The translations under genes and the position numbers were made by a program. The notes beneath the pieces were generated by a model that had not been told where the DNA came from, made no database searches, and saw nothing but the letters and a program-made list of their open reading frames with translations. A stretch of DNA of 64,000 nt from Bacteroidota bacterium (GTDB taxonomy: Bacteria; Bacteroidota; Bacteroidia; Flavobacteriales; Weeksellaceae): NCBI GenBank assembly GCA_023399595.1, contig JAEWOR010000038.1:1-64000 (forward strand). Reading direction: 5' to 3'. This document shows positions 35,236 to 44,047 of this stretch, piece by piece (position 1 is the first letter of the stretch; each line of letters starts with the position of its first letter).

Positions 35236-36075
35236 ATGGCAGATGAAAGCACATACAATCAGAATCTAAGTTTAGACGAGATTGTATTTGAAAAAAGAAA
35301 TAAGGAGTATGGAGCTTATGATATAAGATCATCCTACAGAAAACTTCTTACAAAATCTTTCCTTATTGGAACTATTTTGTTTCTTGTTTTGGCTTTAGCA
35401 CCTTTTGTATATCTTAAGATTCAACAAATGAATGAAAAAGAGAAGCAAGAAGTCGATGCAAAACTAATTGAAGTTTTACAAGAAGATAAAGTTCTAGAAC
35501 AACCTAAAGAAGAAGAACCACCTCCACCGCCACCTCCACCAAAAGAGGAGCCAAAACAAGAGGTAATTCAAAATGTTGTTCCTGAGCCTAAGAAAGCGCC
35601 AAAAGTGGAAACTCCACCGCCGCCAATTACAAAGCAGTTAGAAACAACTACTGGTTTGCAAAATCAGGAAGGTGTAAAAACTCCCGCTTATACACCACCT
35701 CCGCCACCTCCATCAACAGGTAACAAAGCTTCAACAGTTGAAGTAAAACCTCCTGTAACTAACGAGGTATATGAATCAGTAGATCAAGCTGCAGATTTTA
35801 CAGGAGGAGGGATCAATGGATTTAGAAAAAAATTCATTGATGGTTTTGATAATGGTTCGGTAGAAGGTGAAGGTACTCTTAAAACTGAAATTACTTTCGT
35901 TGTAGAAAGAGATGGTAGCTTAACTCAAGTAAAAGCTACAGGTTCAAATTCAGATTTTAACAGAGAAGCTGAAAGAACTATTAAGAGTATTAAACAGAAA
36001 TGGAATCCTGGAAAAGTGAACGGACAACCAGTGCGTTCTAGATTTAGATTCCCTATTTCAATGAATTTTGAATAA
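35236..36075 (+). CDS. tonB: energy transducer TonB
   Basis: 279 residues. A long cytosolic N-terminus (SLDEIVFEKRNKEYGAYDIR, a Bacteroidetes signature), one membrane helix at about 42-62, a proline-rich periplasm-spanning region (about 93-172, with EEPPPPPPPPKEEPK), and a C-terminal TonB domain (FVVERDGSLTQVKATGSN, RTIKSIKQKWNPGKVNGQPV). It transmits energy to outer-membrane SusC/TonB-dependent receptors. Followed by a strong terminator. Confidence 0.93.
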   Translation: MADESTYNQNLSLDEIVFEKRNKEYGAYDIRSSYRKLLTKSFLIGTILFLVLALAPFVYLKIQQMNEKEKQEVDAKLIEVLQEDKVLEQPKEEEPPPPPPPPKEEPKQEVIQNVVPEPKKAPKVETPPPPITKQLETTTGLQNQEGVKTPAYTPPPPPPSTGNKASTVEVKPPVTNEVYESVDQAADFTGGGINGFRKKFIDGFDNGSVEGEGTLKTEITFVVERDGSLTQVKATGSNSDFNREAERTIKSIKQKWNPGKVNGQPVRSRFRFPISMNFE

Positions 36076-36094
36076 TCAATTTCAAATAATAATT

Positions 36095-36124
36095 AAAAGA
36101 GAAGCAATTGCTTCTCTTTTTTTT
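36095..36124 (+). terminator. terminator of the exbB-tonB operon
   Basis: AAAAGAGAAGC-AATT-GCTTCTCTTTT hairpin (11-bp stem) followed by T's. Its loop-side TTG at 36108-36110 can serve as the -33 of the next promoter. Confidence 0.88.
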
Positions 36125-36140
36125 ATTTTTAGTATTTTTG
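36108..36140 (+). promoter_or_regulatory. promoter of the 36145 gene, predicted leaderless
   Basis: TTG at 36108-36110, 22-bp spacer, TATTTTTG at 36133-36140. The ATG is 5 nt after the final G, so the transcript should start at or next to the AUG. The promoter lies inside and directly behind the tonB terminator. Confidence 0.65.
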
Positions 36141-36144
36141 TTAC

Positions 36145-36339
36145 ATGTTTAATTGGTTATCATTAGTAACGGGAGTTTTTTACATTATACTAGGAATTTT
36201 TGTAATGATTTACAAATTTCTATTTGTTGTACTTGATCCCAAAGTGGCATTAGCACTAGGTATATTACTCATTATTTATGGTATATTTAGAATTGTGCGT
36301 GCCGTTTATAAAATAAAAGATTTAAGAAATGAAGACTAG
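36145..36339 (+). CDS. small two-helix membrane protein
   Basis: 64 residues with two hydrophobic helices (about 4-31 and 35-53) and a charged C-terminus (VYKIKDLRNED). No recognised family. It overlaps the start of the PstS-like gene by 11 nt, indicating co-translation, and has its own promoter. Likely a conserved small inner-membrane protein. Confidence 0.75.
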   Translation: MFNWLSLVTGVFYIILGIFVMIYKFLFVVLDPKVALALGILLIIYGIFRIVRAVYKIKDLRNED

Positions 36340-37201
36340 AAGTATTTTTATTTTGGTTTTAATGCTTCTAAGTATTTACAGTTGTAAAAAAGATATTAAT
36401 CCTACACAATCTTATTACAAAGGAGATTTAACCATTTTTACAGATGAATCTTTTAAGAGCGTTACAGAAGCTTTAGCAGATGGATATATGATTAATTATC
36501 CTCAAGCAAAATTAAAGGTTCAGGTGCAAAAAGAAGATTTGTCATTTATAGATTTGCTTAAAAATAAAGCAAAAATTGTGGTAATGTCTCGTGACTTGAA
36601 CGCAAAAGAAATTGTAGAATATGAAAAGCAAATAGACTTAAAATATGTTCCTGCAAAATTTGCTGCAGATGCTGTGGTATTTATTGTTCCTAAAAATTCT
36701 ACAAAGAAGAAAATTAGCATTGAAGAAATTAATGCAGGAATGCAATCGCCAGAAAAACCATTTATTTTTGATGGTACTAATGCTAGTAATCTGAACTTTG
36801 TTGCACAAAAATTAAATAAAGCTCCTAAAGATTTACAGTTTTCAATTATTTCTGGAAACGAAAATGTTATTGAACAACTTAATAAATTTCCAAACAAAAT
36901 AGGGGTTATCGGTCTTAATACTTTTAGCAGACCTTATGATCCCACTTCGGAAAAACTAAGAAATCTTGTTAAAATTCTTCCTATAGAATCTCAATCTAAA
37001 CTGTATTATCCGGATCAAAAAGCAATGTCCTCCATGGAGTATCCTTATACGAGGATCTTATACTTTTTAACAAGCGAAGGAAACTTTGATATTGCTAACG
37101 GATTTATACGTTTTTCTTGTACGCATTTAGGTCAGAAAATTGTTGATAAAGAAGGTTTACAACCTTATAATATGTATCGTAGAGAGGTTCAGATGCGTTA
37201 A
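36329..37201 (+). CDS. PstS-like substrate-binding lipoprotein
   Basis: 290 residues. Signal peptide MKTRSIFILVLMLLSIYS with lipobox cysteine. PBP-like fold of the phosphate-binding type: LTIFTDESFKSVTEALADGY, VVMSRDLNAKEI, VPAKFAADAVVFIVPKNS and IFDGTNASNLNFVA. No PstCAB transporter genes are nearby, so a role in TonB-linked or sensory function is possible. It sits between the TonB operon and a TPR protein. Confidence 0.85.
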   Translation: MKTRSIFILVLMLLSIYSCKKDINPTQSYYKGDLTIFTDESFKSVTEALADGYMINYPQAKLKVQVQKEDLSFIDLLKNKAKIVVMSRDLNAKEIVEYEKQIDLKYVPAKFAADAVVFIVPKNSTKKKISIEEINAGMQSPEKPFIFDGTNASNLNFVAQKLNKAPKDLQFSIISGNENVIEQLNKFPNKIGVIGLNTFSRPYDPTSEKLRNLVKILPIESQSKLYYPDQKAMSSMEYPYTRILYFLTSEGNFDIANGFIRFSCTHLGQKIVDKEGLQPYNMYRREVQMR

Positions 37202-37294
37202 ATTAACATTAAATTTATAAACATAACTTTCCAAATAGCCAATTTGGTACAATCATTGTGTAAACTAATTCAAAATTAAATATATAATATAGAA

Positions 37295-38929
37295 ATGATT
37301 ATGAAAAGAATAGTAATAGGAGCTGCGGTATTGTTTTTTGGAAACTTTGCTTTTGCGCAAAGCCTTCAAGATGGAATTACAAGTGTTGATAGTGATAAAT
37401 TTGCTCAAGCTAAAGAAAATTTCAATGCTATGATTGCTAAAGAACCAACAGCAGAGAACTATTTTTATTTAGGAAATACTTATTTAAAACAAGTTGAAAC
37501 GGATTATGCTAAAGCATATGAAAGTTTTACAAAAGGATTATCTGCGGATTCTAAAAGCTATCTTAATAAGATTGGTTTAGCAACTATTAAACTTGGAAAA
37601 GGAGATAGATCTGCTATTTCTGAAATTCAAAATATTGTAAAAGATTCAAAAGAGAAAGATGCTGAAGTTCTATTTAGAGCTGCTGAAGCACTTACTTTAT
37701 TTGAAAAAAATAACGCTCCAGATGTTGCCATAGATTATATGAATAAGGCAATTGATAAAGCACAGAAGAAAGGAGTTCCTGCAAACTATTTTTATAGTTT
37801 AGGAGATGCATATAGATTGAAAAAAATTCCAGGTGATGCAATGACGGCTTATGAAAAAGCATTACCAATTGCTAAGAGCAAAGCTTCTGTTTATACGAGA
37901 ATGGCTACGCTTTGGATGGCTGCTCAACAATGGAAATTAGCTGATGAAAATATTAAGAAAGCAATTGCTGCAGACCCTACTTATGCGCCAGCTTATAAAG
38001 CTAAAGCAGGATATAGCATCAGATATCAGCAAAACGCAATCGCTACACAAGATTTGATTAATTATGCTAAATATGCTGATGAAGATCCATATACACAATT
38101 AGAAATTGCAAAATTGTATTTTACTAACGAAGATTACGGAAATGCAAAAATTACTTTAGATAAAGTTTTTGATAAAGTAGATGATCCAATTAAATTTAAG
38201 TTGAAATCTTATATTCAATATGGAGACGGAGACTATGCAGGAGCTAAACAAAATATGGAAACTTTTATTTCTAAAGTAGAAAAAACAAGAGTTTTACCTG
38301 CTGACCAAGGTTTACAAGGTTTAATTGCTGCTGGTTTGGCTAAAAATGAAAAAGATGCGACTAAGAAACAAGCTTTAACTTTGGAGTCTCAGCAAAAAAT
38401 TGCTATTGCTAAAGCAGCAAAAGATGATACTTTAAAGTGGGACGAGGAATTAACTAAAATTGCTGGTGGAGGCGGAGCTTCTCAATCTGCAGTTGATTCA
38501 GGTCCAACTAACCCTCAAATTGAAGGTTTGAAGAAGAAAGTAGCTGCTAATCCTCAAGATACAGATGCTTTGTATCAATTAGCTAATGCTTATCAAGAAG
38601 CTAAAAACTGGGATGGTGCTATTATAACTTGGCAAAAAATGAGCAATCTTTTACCAGATTGGGCACCTGCTTATTATAGTTTAGGTTACGCTTATCAGCA
38701 AGCTCAAAATAATGAAATGGCTAAAGTTTCTTATGAGAAATTTATTTCAGCTGTAAAACCTGCAGATGTTGCTGCAAGCAAAGAAACTCTTTCTTACGCT
38801 TATTTTGCAATAGCTTATTTGGTAAAAACTTCTGATATAGAAAAAGCTAAACAATATGCTGCAAAATCTTTAGAGTTGAATCCAACTTATGAAGATGCAA
38901 TTAATTTAAATAAAGAGCTAAATAAATAA
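37295..38929 (+). CDS. periplasmic tetratricopeptide-repeat protein
   Basis: About 544 residues (ATG at 37295. A second at 37301 gives MKRIVIGAAVLFFGNFAFAQ, the better signal peptide with AFAQ cleavage). TPR-like helices run through the protein, for example ENYFYLGNTYLKQ, PANYFYSLGDAYRLKK, DALYQLANAYQEAKN, APAYYSLGYAYQQAQN. A glycine-rich hinge (GGGGASQSA) splits two TPR blocks. Likely a scaffold in the periplasm. The exbBD-tonB-pstS-TPR order suggests it serves the same envelope system. Confidence 0.88.
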   Translation: MIMKRIVIGAAVLFFGNFAFAQSLQDGITSVDSDKFAQAKENFNAMIAKEPTAENYFYLGNTYLKQVETDYAKAYESFTKGLSADSKSYLNKIGLATIKLGKGDRSAISEIQNIVKDSKEKDAEVLFRAAEALTLFEKNNAPDVAIDYMNKAIDKAQKKGVPANYFYSLGDAYRLKKIPGDAMTAYEKALPIAKSKASVYTRMATLWMAAQQWKLADENIKKAIAADPTYAPAYKAKAGYSIRYQQNAIATQDLINYAKYADEDPYTQLEIAKLYFTNEDYGNAKITLDKVFDKVDDPIKFKLKSYIQYGDGDYAGAKQNMETFISKVEKTRVLPADQGLQGLIAAGLAKNEKDATKKQALTLESQQKIAIAKAAKDDTLKWDEELTKIAGGGGASQSAVDSGPTNPQIEGLKKKVAANPQDTDALYQLANAYQEAKNWDGAIITWQKMSNLLPDWAPAYYSLGYAYQQAQNNEMAKVSYEKFISAVKPADVAASKETLSYAYFAIAYLVKTSDIEKAKQYAAKSLELNPTYEDAINLNKELNK

Positions 38930-38948
38930 ATTGAAAAGCTTACAATTA

Positions 38949-38976
38949 ATCCCTGTCGAAAGACGGGGATTTTTTA
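38949..38976 (+). terminator. terminator of the TPR gene, fused to the bshB1 promoter
   Basis: ATCCCTGTC-GAAA-GACGGGGAT stem with a GNRA-type tetraloop and a T run. The last T's of the run form the start of the TATCTTTG box of bshB1. Confidence 0.85.
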
Positions 38977-38982
38977 TCTTTG
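38975..38982 (+). promoter_or_regulatory. bshB1 -7 element, predicted leaderless
   Basis: TATCTTTG ends 5 nt before the ATG at 38987. No -33 TTG is seen at the expected distance because that position is the terminator stem. Confidence 0.5.
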
Positions 38983-38986
38983 GTAT

Positions 38987-39706
38987 ATGAAAATAGATAT
39001 TTTAGCCATAGGAGCACATCCAGACGATGTAGAACTAGGATGTGGCGGTACAATAGCCAAAATGATTTCTGAAGGGAAAACGGTGGCTATTATTGATCTT
39101 ACTCAAGGAGAATTAGGAACAAGAGGAACAGAGGAAACAAGAAGACAGGAATCTTTAGAAGCTGCTCATCTTTTAGGTGTTTCTGCAAGAGAGAATTTGA
39201 AGATGAGAGATGGTTTTTTACAAAACTCAGAAGAATATCAAATGAGAATTGTTAATATGATTCGTAAATACCAACCAGAAATTGTTTTAGCCAATGCAAT
39301 CGACGATAGACATCCTGACCATGCAAAAGCTTCAAAGTTGGTTTCTGACGCGTGTTTTCTATCGGGTTTAAGGAAAATAGAAACTTCTTTAGAGGGAAAT
39401 CAGCAGGAAGCATGGCGACCTAAACACGTTTTCCATTATATTCAATGGAGAAATGTGAAGCCTGAGTTTGTTATTGATATTTCACAATTTCAAGAAACAA
39501 AAATAAAAGCTTGTTTGGCCTATAAAACTCAGTTTTATGATCCAAAATCAACCGAACCTATGACTCCAATTGCTACAAAGGACTTTTTAGAAAGCTTAAC
39601 GTATAGAGCTCAAGACTTAGGTAGGTTATCTGGAGTAGCTTACGCTGAGGGGTTTACGACTGAAAGATTAATTGCTTTGAAAAATTTTGATGGAATAATT
39701 TTGTAG
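38987..39706 (+). CDS. bshB1: bacillithiol biosynthesis deacetylase BshB1
   Basis: 239 residues of the PIG-L/LmbE zinc-deacetylase family. Zinc and catalytic residues are in AIGAHPDDVELGCGGTIAKM and the late histidine in DDRHPDHAKAS. GELGTRGTEETR is characteristic of BshB1. It removes acetate from GlcNAc-malate during synthesis of the thiol bacillithiol, used by many flavobacteria. Start ATG is 5 nt from the -7 box. Other bsh genes are not in the window. Confidence 0.93.
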   Translation: MKIDILAIGAHPDDVELGCGGTIAKMISEGKTVAIIDLTQGELGTRGTEETRRQESLEAAHLLGVSARENLKMRDGFLQNSEEYQMRIVNMIRKYQPEIVLANAIDDRHPDHAKASKLVSDACFLSGLRKIETSLEGNQQEAWRPKHVFHYIQWRNVKPEFVIDISQFQETKIKACLAYKTQFYDPKSTEPMTPIATKDFLESLTYRAQDLGRLSGVAYAEGFTTERLIALKNFDGIIL

Positions 39707-39729
39707 TAATAAATTATTTCCTATATTTG
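39701..39729 (+). promoter_or_regulatory. tRNA-His promoter (TTG-N18-TATATTTG)
   Basis: TTG at 39701-39703 overlaps the end of bshB1. TATATTTG at 39722-39729 follows after 18 bp, and the tRNA starts 13 nt beyond. A near-ideal Bacteroidetes promoter. Confidence 0.8.
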
Positions 39730-39741
39730 CACCCACGAAAC

Positions 39742-39816
<75 letters not shown>

Positions 39817-39821
39817 CTAAA

Positions 39822-39852
39822 AAACTCCTAGAAATTTCTAGGAGTTTTTTTA
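39822..39852 (+). terminator. terminator of tRNA-His
   Basis: AAACTCCTAGAAATTTCTAG followed by GAGTTT forms a long palindromic stem. A run of seven T's follows. It begins 6 nt after the tRNA. Confidence 0.88.
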
Positions 39853-39878
39853 TTATAGTAATGTGGATTGTGTGCATA

Positions 39879-39914
39879 AAAAAAAGCATTCAAATTAAAT
39901 TTGAATGCTTTTTA
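39879..39914 (-). terminator. terminator after the DUF3276 gene
   Basis: AAAAAGCATTCAAA and TTTGAATGCTTTTT arms. T-rich on the minus strand beyond. Faces the tRNA terminator. Confidence 0.85.
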
Positions 39915-39926
39915 AATTGTGTAGAT

Positions 39927-40262
39927 TTAAACTTCATCGTCACTTTCTATAGTGTAAGAGCGTGTTTTAAAGTCCTTGTCATGTTTTTCAGAAATAACAT
40001 CTTCTCCTTTCTCATTGATGATGAATTCTGTAGATTCATTAAACATTTCTTGGAAACTCTTAAAATCTTCTTTGTATAAATAGATTTTATGTTTCTCGAA
40101 AGTTGCTTCTCCATTATCTCCAAAGTTCTTTTTACTTTCGGTAATAGTAAGATAATAGTCCCCTGCTTTAGTCTCGCGCACATCAAAGAAATATGTTCTT
40201 CTCCCTGCTTTTAACACCTTCGTGAAAATTTCATTTTCGTGGCGTTCCTTGTAATCACTCAT
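39927..40262 (-). CDS. DUF3276 (PUR-alpha-like) protein
   Basis: 111 residues. FTKVLKAGRRTYFFDVRETK and KAGDYYLTITESKK are the PUR-domain strands of DUF3276, a Bacteroidetes family related to eukaryotic Pur-alpha, which binds single-stranded purine-rich nucleic acid (Borrelia BpuR is another relative). A role in RNA or DNA binding is therefore plausible. The acidic C-terminus ends with YTIESDDEV. It has its own strong promoter and terminator. Confidence 0.9.
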   Translation of the reverse strand: MSDYKERHENEIFTKVLKAGRRTYFFDVRETKAGDYYLTITESKKNFGDNGEATFEKHKIYLYKEDFKSFQEMFNESTEFIINEKGEDVISEKHDKDFKTRSYTIESDDEV

Positions 40263-40295
40263 TTTTACTGTAGTTTTTTAGAAATCTTATTATAA

Positions 40296-40324
40296 CAAAT
40301 TTAAAAGAATTCTGCGAAATGCAA
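40296..40324 (-). promoter_or_regulatory. DUF3276 promoter (TTG-N18-TAAATTTG)
   Basis: Minus-strand TAAATTTG at 40296-40303 with TTG at 40322-40324, spacer 18 bp. Predicted leader about 30 nt. Confidence 0.75.
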
Positions 40325-40380
40325 AATTTTTTTTAATAAAATTGAAATTTATATAAGTTTTGTTATAATAATCTTAAAAA

Positions 40381-42042
40381 CTATGCTGATTGTATATTGC
40401 GCATTTCGGTGAGGTTCAATATTTTATCTGCTCTTTTTGCACTAGATTCTCTGTGAGTAATAATAATAGAAGTTGCGTTTTGATTGTTTTTTTCAATGTT
40501 TTGAAGCACGTTTTCTTCGGTTTCTGTGTCTAAAGCCGATAGAGAATCATCGAAAATAAGGATTTGAGGCTGTTTAATTAAGGCTCTAGCAATGCATATT
40601 CTTTGTTTTTGTCCGCCAGAAAGCATTACCCCACGTTCTCCGACCATGGTTTTGTATTGGTTTTTGAATTCAATAATGTTTTTATGAACATCCGCTTGTT
40701 TAGCCGCATTTATAATTTCGGATTCTGTAGGATTATCAATAGAAAAACCAATATTGTTGGCTATACTGTCCGAAAATAGATAACTTTCCTGAGGGATGTA
40801 ACCTAAATATTTTCTGAAATTATGAAGGTTAATATCCTTTAAATTTTTACCATCAATTAAAATTTCTCCTTCCGTTGGTTCTATTAATCTGCATAAAAGA
40901 AGAGCGACTGTAGATTTTCCGCTTCCTGTTTTCCCCATTATAGCGAGACTTTCACCTGCATTAATTTTAAAACTAAGCTTATCTAATGCTTTAATTCCTG
41001 TGTTAGGGTAGGTGTAAGAAACATTTTTGAATTCAATATTTCCTTTAATAATAGTGTCGTCTGTGTTGGTATTAATGATTTCAGATTGGTTATTCAAAAA
41101 TTCATTAATTCTAGACATGGAAGCTCCCGCTCTTTGATTAACAGATGTTACCCAGCCTACCATAGAAAAAGGCCAAATGAGAATGTTGATGTACATAAAG
41201 AAGTCTGCAATTTTCCCAACGCTGAGTTCATTGGCGATATATTTTTGTCCGCCAACATAAAGAATAATAACATTGAGTAGGCCAATTACAAACAGAATAA
41301 TAGTAAAGAAATAAGCTTCTGTTTTAGCAAGATTTAAAGCTTTGTCTTGGTAATCGCTAATCTTTACGCCGTAATTCTTTTCAATATATTTTTCTTTAGC
41401 GAAAAACTTAATAACTCGAATTCCAGAGAAACTATCTTGCACAAAAGTCGAAATAGCAGATTGGCTTTTCTGCATTATTTTTGATTTTTTATTGATAATG
41501 GAACTTACCTTGAAAATTACAAAAGACAAAATAGGAAGAGGAATAAGCGTCCATAAAGTCATTGAAAGATCTGTTTGTAGCATGTAAACACTTGTAATAA
41601 TAAGCAATACAAGAAGATTTACAACGTACATAACGCCAGGTCCCAAATACATTCTTACCGCTACAACATCTTCACTTAAACGGTTCATTAAATCTCCGAT
41701 GGTGGTTTTTTTGTATTCGGTGAGCGACATTTCCTGATAATGTCTGTAAATTTTATTTTTTAGTTCGTATTCTATTCTTCTGGATGCTACAATAATTGTT
41801 TGTCTCATCATAAAGGTGAAAAAGCCTGTTAATAAAGACGAACCAACAATAATTGCAACATTAATTAAAACCTGTTCATTAAAACCAAAGGTTTCATTTT
41901 TAGAAATTTCATCTACAGATTTTCCTACAAACTGAACTTTATAAATATTAAAAAAATTACTAGCTACAATAAACAAAAAGCCCCAAAACAAGAGTATGCG
42001 GTGTTTCCAGAAGTACGGGTTTAAGGTTTTTAATGCTTTCAA
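40381..42042 (-). CDS. ABC exporter, fused membrane and ATPase domains (TTG start)
   Basis: 553 residues. Six membrane helices in the first 310 residues, then the nucleotide-binding domain with Walker A IMGKTGSGKSTVALL, Q-loop YIPQESYLFSDSI, signature MLSGGQKQRICIARAL, Walker B ILIFDDSLSALD and IITHRESSAKRAD. It resembles heterodimeric or homodimeric type IV exporters of lipids or drugs. The conserved N-terminus (KALKTLNPYFWKH) can only be reached with TTG at 42042. No ATG lies near. Confidence 0.9.
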   Translation of the reverse strand: MKALKTLNPYFWKHRILLFWGFLFIVASNFFNIYKVQFVGKSVDEISKNETFGFNEQVLINVAIIVGSSLLTGFFTFMMRQTIIVASRRIEYELKNKIYRHYQEMSLTEYKKTTIGDLMNRLSEDVVAVRMYLGPGVMYVVNLLVLLIITSVYMLQTDLSMTLWTLIPLPILSFVIFKVSSIINKKSKIMQKSQSAISTFVQDSFSGIRVIKFFAKEKYIEKNYGVKISDYQDKALNLAKTEAYFFTIILFVIGLLNVIILYVGGQKYIANELSVGKIADFFMYINILIWPFSMVGWVTSVNQRAGASMSRINEFLNNQSEIINTNTDDTIIKGNIEFKNVSYTYPNTGIKALDKLSFKINAGESLAIMGKTGSGKSTVALLLCRLIEPTEGEILIDGKNLKDINLHNFRKYLGYIPQESYLFSDSIANNIGFSIDNPTESEIINAAKQADVHKNIIEFKNQYKTMVGERGVMLSGGQKQRICIARALIKQPQILIFDDSLSALDTETEENVLQNIEKNNQNATSIIITHRESSAKRADKILNLTEMRNIQSA

Positions 42043-42179
42043 TTTGTATTATTAAAGTATTTCAAATTCAATTTGCAAAAATAATTAAAATCTATGACTA
42101 ATCTTAGTTTAGAAGAAGTAAAAACAAGAGAATGAATGTAAAAAAAATCTTATCTTTGCACCCAATAAAAGTTCTTTGA

Positions 42180-43088
42180 ATGTTAGGAAGAAGACAAATC
42201 CGCGAAAAAGTTGTTGAGGCTTTATATTCTTATCAACAAAACCCAATTAAGTATGATGTTTTGGAGAAAAATCTTTTCTCAGATATCGAAAAAATATATC
42301 ATTTGTATATTTATCAACTCAATTTTTTGGTAGCTTTAAAAGAGTTAGCCGAACAGCAAATTGAAATTGGTAAAAACAAATTCATTAAAAGTGAGCAAGA
42401 TATTAACCCCAATCAGAAGTTTATCAATAATCAAATTTTAAAAAAAATTGAAGATAATACCGAAAGACTTTCTTTTAATTCTAAAGTTCAGAATTTAAAG
42501 TGGGATCTGCATGATGATTTATTGGTGAAAACATTCCAAAGAATGAGTGCTGGTAAGCGTTACCAAGATTTCATGAAAGAAGAAGGTTATTCTTTTGAAG
42601 AAGATCAAAAATTCATTGGAAAATTATTTCTAAGATATATCGCAGAGAATGAAGATTTCCATGATAGATTAGAAGAAAAAGAATTGAGTTGGGCGGATGA
42701 TTTTCATATTGCGAATTCAATGGTGCAAAAAACCATTGGCTTTATGAAAGAAAATGAACCAAGCCACACTTTAATTAAAATGATTAAAGATGAATCTGAC
42801 AGAGATTTCGCAAGAAAACTTTTAGTAAAAGCCCTTAATAACTGGGAGGAATCTGAAAATAAAATTGAAGAAAGGTTACAAAACTGGGATTTGGATCGAA
42901 TTTCTTTAATGGATAAAATTATTCTTGTAATGGGAATCAACGAGTTAGATAATTTCCCGTTAACTGCTACAAGCATTATTATTAATGAATATGTAGAGAT
43001 TTCAAAAGTCTTCTCAACAGAAAAATCAAATGTATTTATAAACGGAATATTAGATAAATATTCAAAAGATATCAACAGAGTAAATTAA
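42180..43088 (+). CDS. nusB: transcription antitermination factor NusB
   Basis: 302 residues, about twice the E. coli length but usual for Bacteroidetes, which carry an N-terminal extension. N-terminal LGRRQIREKVVEALYSYQQ and the C-terminal NusB fold (DRISLMDKIILVMGINELDN, LTATSIIINEYVEISKVFST) are recognised. It binds boxA of rRNA leaders with NusE (S10). TATCTTTG at 42151-42158 is its -7 box. It is followed after 7 bp by the DUF1573 gene. Confidence 0.92.
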   Translation: MLGRRQIREKVVEALYSYQQNPIKYDVLEKNLFSDIEKIYHLYIYQLNFLVALKELAEQQIEIGKNKFIKSEQDINPNQKFINNQILKKIEDNTERLSFNSKVQNLKWDLHDDLLVKTFQRMSAGKRYQDFMKEEGYSFEEDQKFIGKLFLRYIAENEDFHDRLEEKELSWADDFHIANSMVQKTIGFMKENEPSHTLIKMIKDESDRDFARKLLVKALNNWEESENKIEERLQNWDLDRISLMDKIILVMGINELDNFPLTATSIIINEYVEISKVFSTEKSNVFINGILDKYSKDINRVN

Positions 43089-43095
43089 TATCAAT

Positions 43096-43632
43096 ATGAA
43101 AAAAACAATTGCATTAGTTGCCCTTGCGCTTTTAACAACAGGATTAACTTCTTGTAAAAAAGAAGAAAAAACAAACGTTGAAACTACTTCAACTGAAGGA
43201 ACAGATCTTACTGCTGCTACAAACGCAGATTCTGCTGCTACAATTCAAACTTCTGACGCTATGCAAGCTCCAGTAAGTAATGGTGATGAAGAAATGATTA
43301 AAGCTGCTACTTCTATTCCATTAACAACTGTTGCTTTAGCACAAGCTCACTATGAATTTGGAAACATTAAAAAAGGAGATAAAAAAGATCACGTATACGA
43401 AATTACAAACACAGGGAAAAATCCTTTGGTAATTTCTCAAGTGAAGCCAGGATGCGGATGTACAGCTCCAGATTATACTAAAGATCCTATCTTACCAGGA
43501 CAAAAAGGAAAAATTACTTTAAGTTTTGATTCTACTTCTTTTGATGGTCATGTAGAGAAATATGCAGATGTTTATGCTAATGTAGAAAAAGCTCCTATGA
43601 GACTTACTTTTTCTGCCAATGTACAACCCTAA
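43096..43632 (+). CDS. DUF1573 lipoprotein
   Basis: 178 residues. Signal peptide MKKTIALVALALLTTGLTS with lipobox cysteine, a Thr/Ala-rich linker (about 28-75) and a C-terminal DUF1573 Ig-like domain with YEFGNIKKGDKKDHVYE, VKPGCGCTAPDYTKDPILPG and ITLSFDSTSFDGHVEK. Function unknown. It is placed between nusB and yajC, a common gene order in flavobacteria. Confidence 0.9.
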   Translation: MKKTIALVALALLTTGLTSCKKEEKTNVETTSTEGTDLTAATNADSAATIQTSDAMQAPVSNGDEEMIKAATSIPLTTVALAQAHYEFGNIKKGDKKDHVYEITNTGKNPLVISQVKPGCGCTAPDYTKDPILPGQKGKITLSFDSTSFDGHVEKYADVYANVEKAPMRLTFSANVQP

Positions 43633-43636
43633 CTAA

Positions 43637-43963
43637 TTGAATATGTTAACGATTTTACAAGCCGCTGCACCAGAAGGTTCAGGAATGTCTACCATGCTTA
43701 TGATGGGGGCGATGATAGTTTTATTCTTTGTTTTGATGGTGTTGCCACAAAGAAGAAAACAAAAACAGGAAAAAAACTTTCAAGAAGCTCTAAAAGTAGG
43801 TTCTAGAGTGGTTCTAACTTCAGGATTACACGGAAGAATAGCTCAAATTCAAGAGGATGGTTTTGTTATTGAAACTCTTTCTGGAAAATTGAAATTTGAA
43901 AAAGCTGCTGTTTCTAGAGAATATACGGAAGCAAGATTCGGAAAAGATAACGAAAAAGCTTAA
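43637..43963 (+). CDS. yajC: preprotein translocase subunit YajC
   Basis: 108 residues. One helix (about 17-39, MLMMGAMIVLFFVLMVLPQ) followed by QRRKQKQEKNFQEALKVGSR and VVLTSGLHGRIAQIQEDGF, the YajC pattern. It belongs to the SecDF-YajC complex that aids protein export. Ends before a strong terminator, closing the nusB operon. Confidence 0.95.
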   Translation: MNMLTILQAAAPEGSGMSTMLMMGAMIVLFFVLMVLPQRRKQKQEKNFQEALKVGSRVVLTSGLHGRIAQIQEDGFVIETLSGKLKFEKAAVSREYTEARFGKDNEKA

Positions 43964-43987
43964 TTTATTAAGTTTTTTATGAACTAA

Positions 43988-44030
43988 AAATTTCGGCGAG
44001 GAGCAAAGCTCCCCGCCGAAATTTTTTTTA
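43988..44030 (+). terminator. terminator of the nusB-DUF1573-yajC operon
   Basis: AAATTTCGGCG-A-GGAGC stem around an AAA loop, with matching GCTCC-C-CGCCGAAATTT, then T's. About 16 bp of stem with one mismatch. Confidence 0.9.
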
Positions 44031-44035
44031 ATCTC

Positions 44036-44043
44036 TATATTTG
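44036..44043 (+). promoter_or_regulatory. -7 element of the SDR gene, predicted leaderless
   Basis: TATATTTG ends 5 nt before the first ATG at 44048 (a second ATG follows at 44051). It directly follows the yajC terminator. No -33 TTG is found. Confidence 0.5.
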
Positions 44044-44047
44044 CAGT

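Noticed and set aside
40381..42042. Frameshifted 5' end of the ABC exporter because of the missing ATG
   Set aside because: TTG at 42042 fits the conserved N-terminus and no upstream coding signal in other frames is seen.
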